From Propionibacteriales bacterium (GTDB lineage Bacteria > Actinomycetota > Actinomycetes > Propionibacteriales > Nocardioidaceae), in assembly GCA_026392415.1 (NCBI GenBank), contig JAPLCC010000015.1:142231-206230 (forward strand): 64,000 bases of DNA, written 5' to 3'. Below are positions 58,852-64,000 of the stretch, one piece after another. The notes under the pieces were generated by a model. That model had not been told where the DNA came from. It worked only from the letters and a program-made list of their open reading frames with translations, and searched no databases. Within the stretch, counting starts at the first letter, position 1. Each line of letters starts with the position of its first letter. A program made the translations under genes and the position numbers.

Positions 58852-58889
58852 GGTGCAGGAACACCCGCTGGAGCGGGCATTCCTGCACC
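58852..58889. terminator. Long bidirectional terminator hairpin
   Basis: GGTGCAGGAA pairs with TTCCTGCACC, and inside that CCCGCT pairs with AGCGGG, giving a two-part stem of 16 pairs between the convergent monooxygenase and acyl-CoA dehydrogenase genes. The outer stem has no U-run. Confidence 0.6.
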
Positions 58890-58893
58890 CCGG

Positions 58894-60051
58894 TCAGACG
58901 GGCGCCGGCATCGATCGCGCGATGATCTCCTTCATGATCTCGCTGGTCCCGGCGTAGATCTGGGAGACGCGGAGATCGGCCCAGGCGCGGGCGATCGGGT
59001 ACTCCGTCATGTAGCCGTAGCCTCCGTGCAGCTGCAGGCACTTGTCGGCCACCTTCTGCGCGCGTTCGGAGCACCACAGCTTGGCCATCGCGACGGTCGG
59101 GATGTCGAGCTGGCCCTCGAGGTGCAAGGTGATGCACTCGTCGACGAAGGAGCGGGCGACGCGAGCCTCGGTGGCGACCTCGGCCATCTTGAACTTGGTG
59201 TTCTGGAAGCCCCAGATCGGGCGGTTGAACGCGTGCCGGTCGTGGACGTAGCGCAACGTCTCCTCGAAGCAGAACTCCATCGCGGCGACATTGGAGACCG
59301 CAACGATCAGGCGCTCCTGCGGCAACTGCTCCATGAGCTGGATGAAGCCCTGGCCCTCCTCGGTGCCGAGCAGGTTGGTGACCGGGATCCGCACATCGGA
59401 GAAGCTGAGCTCCGAGGTGTCCTGGCCCTTCATGCCGATCTTGTCGAGGACCCGCCCGCGAGCAAAACCGGGGGTGTCGGTGGGCACGATGACCAGCGAG
59501 ATGCCGGCGGCCGCCTCTTCGGGGTTGGTCTTGACCACGGTCAGCACCATGTCGGCCTGCGCGCCGTTGGTGATGAAGGTCTTGGAGCCGTTGACGACGT
59601 ACTCATCGCCTTCGCGGATCGCCTTCGACTTGATGCTCTGCAGGTCCGAGCCGGTGCCGGGTTCGGTCATCGCGATCGCGGCCACGACCTCGCCGCTCGC
59701 CATCTTCGGCAGCCACTCGTGCTTCTGCTCCTCGGTGCCGTACTTGAGGATGTAGTGGGCCACGATGCCGTTGTGGAGCGAGGCGCCCCACGAGCTGTCG
59801 CCGGCGCGCGCCTGCTCCTCGATCAGGATCGCCTCGTGGGCGAACGTGCCGCCACCGCCGCCGTACTCCTCCGGGACCGAGAGACAGAGCAGGCCGACGT
59901 CGCCGGCCTTGTTCCACAACTCACGGTCAACCTGCTTGTTCTCGATGAACCGGTCGACGTTGGGCTTGATCTCCTTCTCGCAGAACGTGCGGGCGAGACC
60001 GCGGAAGTCGTCGAGGTCGGTGTCCATCCAGGGCGAACGACGCTGGGGCAC
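58894..60051 (-). CDS. Acyl-CoA dehydrogenase
   Basis: 385 aa from a GTG at 60051 with AAGGA six bases upstream. Family motifs: VPEEYGGGGGTFAHEAILIEEQARAGDSS, AIAMTEPGTGSDLQSI, NGSKTFITNGAQADM and the C-terminal HGGYGYMTEYPIARAWADLRVSQIYAGTSEIMKEIIAR, with glutamate in AGTSEI in the catalytic-base region of several long-chain members. It faces away from a leaderless TetR gene across an operator pair, so it is probably repressed by that TetR. Confidence 0.93.
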   Translation of the reverse strand: MPQRRSPWMDTDLDDFRGLARTFCEKEIKPNVDRFIENKQVDRELWNKAGDVGLLCLSVPEEYGGGGGTFAHEAILIEEQARAGDSSWGASLHNGIVAHYILKYGTEEQKHEWLPKMASGEVVAAIAMTEPGTGSDLQSIKSKAIREGDEYVVNGSKTFITNGAQADMVLTVVKTNPEEAAAGISLVIVPTDTPGFARGRVLDKIGMKGQDTSELSFSDVRIPVTNLLGTEEGQGFIQLMEQLPQERLIVAVSNVAAMEFCFEETLRYVHDRHAFNRPIWGFQNTKFKMAEVATEARVARSFVDECITLHLEGQLDIPTVAMAKLWCSERAQKVADKCLQLHGGYGYMTEYPIARAWADLRVSQIYAGTSEIMKEIIARSMPAPV

Positions 60052-60073
60052 GGGAGATCCTTTGCAGTTAGGT

Positions 60074-60086
60074 GGACATGCTGTCC
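60074..60086. promoter_or_regulatory. TetR operator half A
   Basis: GGACATGCTGTCC: itself a GGACA/TGTCC inverted repeat. Its exact reverse complement is at 60102-60114. Confidence 0.65.
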
Positions 60087-60101
60087 AATCAAAAGTACGT
60101 C

Positions 60102-60114
60102 GGACAGCATGTCC
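60102..60114. promoter_or_regulatory. TetR operator half B
   Basis: GGACAGCATGTCC, the exact reverse complement of the site at 60074-60086, 15 bases further. The pair lies in the divergent promoter between the acyl-CoA dehydrogenase gene and the TetR gene. Confidence 0.65.
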
Positions 60115-60132
60115 AGTCAAGAAGAACGGCGC

Positions 60133-60138
60133 TAGGGT
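60133..60138 (+). promoter_or_regulatory. -10 box TAGGGT of the leaderless tetR promoter
   Basis: TAGGGT, six bases (GCCCGG), then the GTG at 60145; no ribosome site. Lies just downstream of the operator pair. Confidence 0.55.
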
Positions 60139-60144
60139 GCCCGG

Positions 60145-60849
60145 GTGGCGAGGACGAGCGTCGAAGCAGGCACGATCCCGGACGGCCGGGACACCCGGTG
60201 GGCCGACCACCGGGCAGCCCGGCGCGACCTGATCCTCAACGCCGCGATCGAAGCGATCGATGCGGAGGGCGGCACGGTCGCTGTGGCAGCCATGGCCGAT
60301 CGGGCGGCGGTACCGCGCTCGGTCGTCTACCGGTTGTTCGAGGACCGCGACGACCTCGACGAGCAGATCCGGTCCCGGATCATCGACGAACTGATGAGCG
60401 ACCTGCGGCCCGCCCTCGACCCGACCGGCACCATCCAGGAAGCGATCGAGCGAGCCACCACGACCTACGTCGGCTGGGTCGACGGACATCCCCGACTGCA
60501 GCAGTTCCTCGGAACCGGCTCGGCCACCCGCCGTCGTACCGGATCACGGGTGGTGACGGGCACCCGGACAGCCATCGCGCGTGGCCTGTCCCGGCTCCTG
60601 GAGGCCGAGTTCACGCACCTGGCCGAGGAGCAGGCACCGCCGGGAAACGCCGAGAACCTGGCATTCGGCATCGTGGGGCTGGTCGACGGCGCGGTCAACC
60701 GGTGGGTGGCCCACCCGGAGTCGCGGAGCACCCCCGAGGAACTCGTCGAGTTCCTGGCCGATGCAGTGTGGAGCGTGCTGTCGACCAACGCACAGCGCCT
60801 CGGCCTGACCCTGCAGCCCGACCAGACGCTGGCTTCCCGGCGGACCTGA
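60145..60849 (+). CDS. TetR-family regulator (second of the cluster)
   Basis: 234 aa, leaderless GTG. The helix-turn-helix is GGTVAVAAMADRAAVPRSVVYRLFEDRDDLDEQI; the ligand domain holds VRIVGLVDGAVNRWVAHPE-type helices (AFGIVGLVDGAVNRW). It is divergent from the acyl-CoA dehydrogenase gene with the GGACA-type operator pair between them, so autorepression and control of that gene are likely. It ends next to the convergent vWA gene with no gap. Confidence 0.85.
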   Translation: MARTSVEAGTIPDGRDTRWADHRAARRDLILNAAIEAIDAEGGTVAVAAMADRAAVPRSVVYRLFEDRDDLDEQIRSRIIDELMSDLRPALDPTGTIQEAIERATTTYVGWVDGHPRLQQFLGTGSATRRRTGSRVVTGTRTAIARGLSRLLEAEFTHLAEEQAPPGNAENLAFGIVGLVDGAVNRWVAHPESRSTPEELVEFLADAVWSVLSTNAQRLGLTLQPDQTLASRRT

Positions 60850-62277
60850 TCACCACGCGAGTTCGTGCACGAACTCGCTGAGCTGGTTGAGGTTGCGGCA
60901 CTCGATCATCCGGACGATCTCGCTGTACGTCGGCGCGGCCGAGTCACCGGTTCCCCAGTTGCGCTCGTGCTCGGGGTTGAGCCAGAACGCCCGCTTCACC
61001 GATCCGGCAAGGGTCTTGAGGGTGTCTTCGTGGAGGTCGCTGTAGTTGGAGCGGGCGTCGCCGAGGATCAGCAACGTCGTCTTCGGCCCGAGCGCATCGG
61101 CATGCTGCTCGGCGAACTTGGTGAAGACCCGGCCGTAGTTCGTGCGTCCCCACAGGGCAGCGTGGCTGGCGCTGGCCGCAAGATCGGCGAGCACGTCGAC
61201 GGGATCGGCGCCGGGACGGAAGTGCCCGGTCACCTCGTGCACGTGGTCGATGAACGTGAACGCGCGCATGCTCTGGAAGACCTCGCGCAGCGCGAACACG
61301 AAGAGCAGCGTGAACTGGGCGAAGTTGGCGGTCGAGCCACTCACGTCGCACAGGACGACGAGGTCGGTGCGGTGCGGGCGCTTGGGCCGGTGGTGCGTCG
61401 TCATCGGCACGCCACCGGTGGCCATCGAAGCCCGGACGGTCCGGCGGAAGTCGAGCGGCGCAGAGCGCGCATGGCGGGAGTGCTGCTCCTTCGCGAGCCG
61501 GGTCGCCAGGCGCCGGGCGAGCGGGAAGATCTCCTTGCGCATCTCGTCGAGGTCAGACCGCCGCGCCGCCATGAACGCGAGGTTGTCGATGCTCGGTCGC
61601 ACCGCGACCTCGGCCACGTGGTCGGGGCCCTTCTCCTCCGCGATCCGGCGTCGGGCGTCACCCTCGACCATCGCGGTGAAAGCACCGATCCGCTGGTTGG
61701 CCCGGCGGCGGGCGTCGTCCTCGTCGGCTCCGTCGGCCATCAGGCCCTGCACCAACCGGTCGATGAGCTCCTGCGGGGCGACGCGTTGCAGCGCCGTGTA
61801 CGCCGACCATGACGACAGGCCGGGCCCACGGCCGGGCATCGCACCGAAGGTCCCGACCATCTCGGCCGCCATCCGCTGCAGTTCGGCAGGGTCCATCTCG
61901 GCCGCTTCCAGCAGCTCGGCCAGCCGATCACGGAAGTTCAGCAGCGCGGTGGCGTTGTCGCGGACCTGGCCGCCCTCGCCTTCCCCGCTCTCGGAGCCTT
62001 CACCGTCGCCGGACGCGGCCGCCCCGTTGCCCACCATGCCCGGGAAGTAGACGTCGAAGAGTGCGTCGAACGTCGTCCGTTGCGACTGCTTCTTGACCAT
62101 CGTCGCCGCGAAGGCGTCGCGTACGGTGTCGCGGCTCGTCCAGTGCAGCGCTGACAGCGCGGCGACTGCGTCGAGGTCCTCTGCGAGCGACACCGAGAGT
62201 CCCGCACCACGCAACGCCTCGACGAACGCGAGGTGGCGGTCGAGGAGTCCGGAGCGGTCGGCGCGGTCGGTGGTCAT
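60850..62277 (-). CDS. vWA-domain protein (CoxE-like)
   Basis: 475 aa from the ATG at 62277 (a TTG at 62286 overlapping the upstream stop is possible). The MIDAS motif is VVLCDVSGSTANFAQFTLLF with a DxSxS core, here DVSGS, followed by TLLILGDARSNYSDL. The N-terminal half is helical. CoxE-like vWA proteins are partners of MoxR AAA+ ATPases and help assemble or activate metal enzymes. The MoxR gene lies directly upstream on the same strand, forming a two-gene operon. Confidence 0.87.
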   Translation of the reverse strand: MTTDRADRSGLLDRHLAFVEALRGAGLSVSLAEDLDAVAALSALHWTSRDTVRDAFAATMVKKQSQRTTFDALFDVYFPGMVGNGAAASGDGEGSESGEGEGGQVRDNATALLNFRDRLAELLEAAEMDPAELQRMAAEMVGTFGAMPGRGPGLSSWSAYTALQRVAPQELIDRLVQGLMADGADEDDARRRANQRIGAFTAMVEGDARRRIAEEKGPDHVAEVAVRPSIDNLAFMAARRSDLDEMRKEIFPLARRLATRLAKEQHSRHARSAPLDFRRTVRASMATGGVPMTTHHRPKRPHRTDLVVLCDVSGSTANFAQFTLLFVFALREVFQSMRAFTFIDHVHEVTGHFRPGADPVDVLADLAASASHAALWGRTNYGRVFTKFAEQHADALGPKTTLLILGDARSNYSDLHEDTLKTLAGSVKRAFWLNPEHERNWGTGDSAAPTYSEIVRMIECRNLNQLSEFVHELAW

Positions 62278-62282
62278 CGTGG

Positions 62283-63167
62283 TCAAGCCCGGTTGAGCTT
62301 GAGTTCCTTGACGGCGCGGTCGTGGTCGGACTGGTGCTTGAGGACCGCGCCGAGAGTGTCTCGAATGGCCTTCTCATCGAGGTCGCGGATCTCGAGCGCG
62401 ATGAGGGTGCGGGCCCAGTCGACCGACTCGGCGATGGACGGCGCCTTCTTGAGCTCCAGCTCACGCATGCGGGCGACGGTGGCGACGAGCTGCTCGGCGA
62501 TGCGGTCGTCCAGACCGGGCACCTGCTGCTGGAGGATCTCGCGTTCCCGGGCGGCATCGGGGTAGTCGAGGTGGAGGTAGAGGCAGCGACGCTTGACTGC
62601 CTCCGACAGCTCGCGGCTCGCATTCGACGTGAGGACGACGAAGGGGCGGCGGGTGGCCGCGACGGTCCCGAGCTCGGGGATGGTCACCTGGAAGTCGCTC
62701 AGCACCTCGAGCAGGAGGCCCTCGACCTCGATGTCGGTCTTGTCGACCTCGTCGATCAGCAGCACCGTCGGCTCCTCGCGACGGATCGCGGTGAGCAGCG
62801 GGCGGGTGAGCAGGAACTCCTCGGTGAAGATGTCGTCGTGGGTGGCGTTCCAGTCGCTGCCCCCGTTGGCGGAGCCCGACGCATTGGCAGCCTGGATGCG
62901 CAGCAGCTGCTTCTTGTAGTTCCACTCGTACAGAGCGCGGGCCTCGTCGAGCCCTTCGTAACACTGCAGCCGCACGAGCTCGGCACCCGTCGCACGGGAC
63001 ACCGCCTTGGCGAGCTCAGTCTTGCCGACACCGGCTGGTCCCTCGAGCAGCAGGGGCTTCTCGAGCGCGCCTGCGAGGTAGGTCGTGGTGGCCGTCGCGG
63101 CGTCGGCAAGATAGCCGGCAGCGCCGAGCCGATCCGCCGCGTCGGTCGGTGATTCGAACCAGGTCAT
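62283..63167 (-). CDS. MoxR-family AAA+ ATPase
   Basis: 294 aa from the ATG at 63167 preceded by a G-rich stretch. Walker A GPAGVGKTELAKAVS near residue 47, Walker B VLLIDEVDKTDIEVEG near 130, sensor region SNASRELSEAVKRRCLYLHLDYPD. MoxR ATPases with vWA partners act as chaperones for cofactor insertion; the target is not evident in the window. A longer frame upstream to 63335 has no start signal. Confidence 0.88.
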   Translation of the reverse strand: MTWFESPTDAADRLGAAGYLADAATATTTYLAGALEKPLLLEGPAGVGKTELAKAVSRATGAELVRLQCYEGLDEARALYEWNYKKQLLRIQAANASGSANGGSDWNATHDDIFTEEFLLTRPLLTAIRREEPTVLLIDEVDKTDIEVEGLLLEVLSDFQVTIPELGTVAATRRPFVVLTSNASRELSEAVKRRCLYLHLDYPDAAREREILQQQVPGLDDRIAEQLVATVARMRELELKKAPSIAESVDWARTLIALEIRDLDEKAIRDTLGAVLKHQSDHDRAVKELKLNRA

Positions 63168-63322
63168 GTCCCCCATCCTGCCGGTCAGACGGGTGATCCG
63201 GTCACCCGTCCACCGTGCAATGTCTCGCGGGTCACGCGTTCCACCTCGTGACTCCGACCCCGTTTGTTCGTTGAGTTCGACAACAGACCATCGACCGATC
63301 AGGAACAGCAGGGGGGCCGCAA

Positions 63323-63697
63323 ATGACTGACGCAAGCGCGCCCACCTCGAGGTTCAAGGTCACGGTCCAGGCGATCCGCGCGGCCAGTACGGCCGGCGCC
63401 CTGACCCTCCTGGTCGGCTTCGGCGCCGTGAACATGATCTCCGACCCGCAGCCGACGGCCCCGGCCGAGCAACTGGGCATGTCGTCGGGCCCGCTCGACG
63501 CCCTGATGGAGAAGAACCGGTGCTCGTTCACCGGCTTCGACCGAAACGTGATCCCGAGCAAGGCGATCGTGCGCACCCCCGAGGGCGAGACCGAGCTGGT
63601 CTCCTTCGACCACGGCTGGGCCGTGTTCAACGGCGACGTCGCCGGCGAGCTGGTCGCCGTCTGCCTGGGCGCACCGACGCCCCGCGCTGCCCGCTAG
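63323..63697 (+). CDS. Small membrane or secreted protein
   Basis: 124 aa, ATG with GGGGGG upstream. One hydrophobic segment (AASTAGALTLLVGFGAVNMI, about residues 20-40), then an outside ~80-residue domain with two cysteines (NRCSFTGFDRNVIPSKAIVRTPEGE, VAVCLGAP). No family recognised. The stop TAG shares CTAG with the stop of the convergent gene remnant at 63694. Confidence 0.6.
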   Translation: MTDASAPTSRFKVTVQAIRAASTAGALTLLVGFGAVNMISDPQPTAPAEQLGMSSGPLDALMEKNRCSFTGFDRNVIPSKAIVRTPEGETELVSFDHGWAVFNGDVAGELVAVCLGAPTPRAAR

Positions 63698-63795
63698 CAG
63701 AGCGGCTCTCCCAGCAACGCCAGCACGCGTGGATCCTCCTGCGTCGGGGGCATCGTGATGATGACGCACGACAGGCCGATCGGGTTGACCCCGCG
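63694..63795 (-). pseudogene. 3' remnant of an interrupted gene
   Basis: About 34 codons with strong coding character on the minus strand, ending NPIGLSCVIITMPPTQEDPR and VLALLGEPLC then TAG. Upstream the frame runs into a hairpin and the end of an IS481-type element, with no start or domain, so the 5' part seems lost. The original family is not recognised. Confidence 0.45.
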
Positions 63796-63805
63796 CCCGG
63801 AAATG

Positions 63806-63838
63806 CAGCAGACCGGGTCCTGAGGACCCGGTCTGCTG
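63806..63838. terminator. Strong 15-bp hairpin
   Basis: Perfect 15-bp arms (63806-63820 and 63824-63838, left arm CAGCAGACCGGGTCC) around TGA, followed by TTCTGG. It could terminate the 63323 gene or belong to the end of the mobile element. Confidence 0.6.
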
Positions 63839-63859
63839 TTCTGGCTGGCGGTGGCGGTG

Positions 63860-64000
63860 GTGTTCTGGCTCAGGACATAGGAAAGGGATCTCTCAAGACA
63901 TAGGAAAGACCCGGCCACCACGCTGCACCCGTGTCGAAAGCCCGACTGGTCATCACCGCCGTCATCCTCGAGCACCGTCAACAAGCCGAGGTCGCCCGCG
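63860..64000 (+). mobile_element. Left end of an IS481-family element, cut by the window edge
   Basis: Starts near TGTTCTGGCT (63861-63870; an identical 10-mer is at 63837-63846) and has two direct copies of GACATAGGAAAG (63874-63885 and 63897-63908), then the start of a transposase gene at 63931. Only this end is inside the window; the exact boundary is uncertain. Confidence 0.6.
63931..64000 (+). CDS. IS481-family transposase, N-terminal fragment
   Basis: Starts at GTG 63931 and codes VSKARLVITAVILEHRQQAE then VAR up to the window end. This is the conserved N-terminus of actinobacterial IS481-family (DDE, rve-domain) transposases, whose helix-turn-helix continues past the edge. Partial because of the window limit; whether the full gene is intact cannot be seen. 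Confidence 0.7.
   Translation, partial: MSKARLVITAVILEHRQQAEVAR

Noticed and set aside
63806..63838. Integron attC site or tRNA-like structure
   Set aside because: It is a simple perfect stem with a three-base loop and lacks attC core sites or a cloverleaf.

Overview
The window looks like chromosome of a high-GC Gram-positive actinobacterium, most likely Nocardioidaceae (Nocardioides-like). Supporting signs are the very high GC and GC3, many GTG starts, ATGA-type gene overlaps, leaderless promoters (TANNNT, six bases, start codon), mycobacterial-type families (EtfD-like Fe-S reductase, FprB-like ferredoxin reductase, EspG-like protein, KstR-type boxes) and short dispersed palindromic repeats of a style I associate with Nocardioides. 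This assignment is inference from gene content; no rRNA or tRNA was seen.

Layout. 1-9.2 kb: a large membrane Fe-S reductase (EtfD-like), a secreted M19-like hydrolase, an M1 metallopeptidase lipoprotein and a secreted propeller-like protein behind a KstR-type box. 9.2-13.8 kb: a Ser/Thr kinase with a shortened activation segment, then a branched-chain 2-oxoacid dehydrogenase operon (E1a-E1b-E2). 13.9-18.4 kb: small proline-rich single-span membrane proteins and a zinc metallopeptidase. 18.4-19.2 kb: a GIY-YIG nuclease gene between two nearly identical 116-bp palindromic elements. 19.2-26 kb: a leaderless operon of transglutaminase/DUF2126, ATP-grasp/alpha-E and transglutaminase genes, with another copy of the element inserted in frame. 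26-30.8 kb: a LAS-type secreted enzyme, two more proline-rich membrane proteins, a DDAH-like amidinohydrolase divergent from a GntR regulator, a holin-like membrane protein and a low-molecular-weight phosphatase.

30.8-35.6 kb is a short-chain acyl-CoA module: 3-hydroxyacyl-CoA dehydrogenase, MarR regulator and fused isobutyryl-CoA mutase, with a shared palindrome before the two enzyme genes. 35.6-38 kb: a DGPF/YCII protein, an ECF42-like sigma factor and a hot-dog thioesterase. 37.9-45.4 kb: tandem GH16 glucanases, a BtuF-like protein, small unknowns, a HerA-like ATPase, a VapB-like protein with a LytR_C protein, and a cation/proton antiporter. 45.4-48.2 kb: a KstD-like flavoprotein behind a second KstR-type box, then an aminotransferase.

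48.2-53.8 kb is an orphan type VII-secretion-like locus: two tandem paralogous membrane proteins facing a WXG100-like protein, an EspG-like protein and an alpha/beta-hydrolase-like protein whose nucleophile serine is replaced. 54-60.8 kb is an oxidative cluster: AurF-like di-iron oxygenase, ferredoxin/ferredoxin-NADP reductase fusion, TetR, Baeyer-Villiger-type monooxygenase, acyl-CoA dehydrogenase and a second TetR, with clear operators. 60.8-63.2 kb: a MoxR ATPase and vWA partner. The right edge holds a small membrane protein, the 3' end of a broken gene and the start of an IS481-family element that runs off the window.

No stretch longer than about 300 bases lacks a gene. The largest gaps are 18928-19194 (repeat elements) and 63698-63930 (gene remnant, hairpin, IS end).
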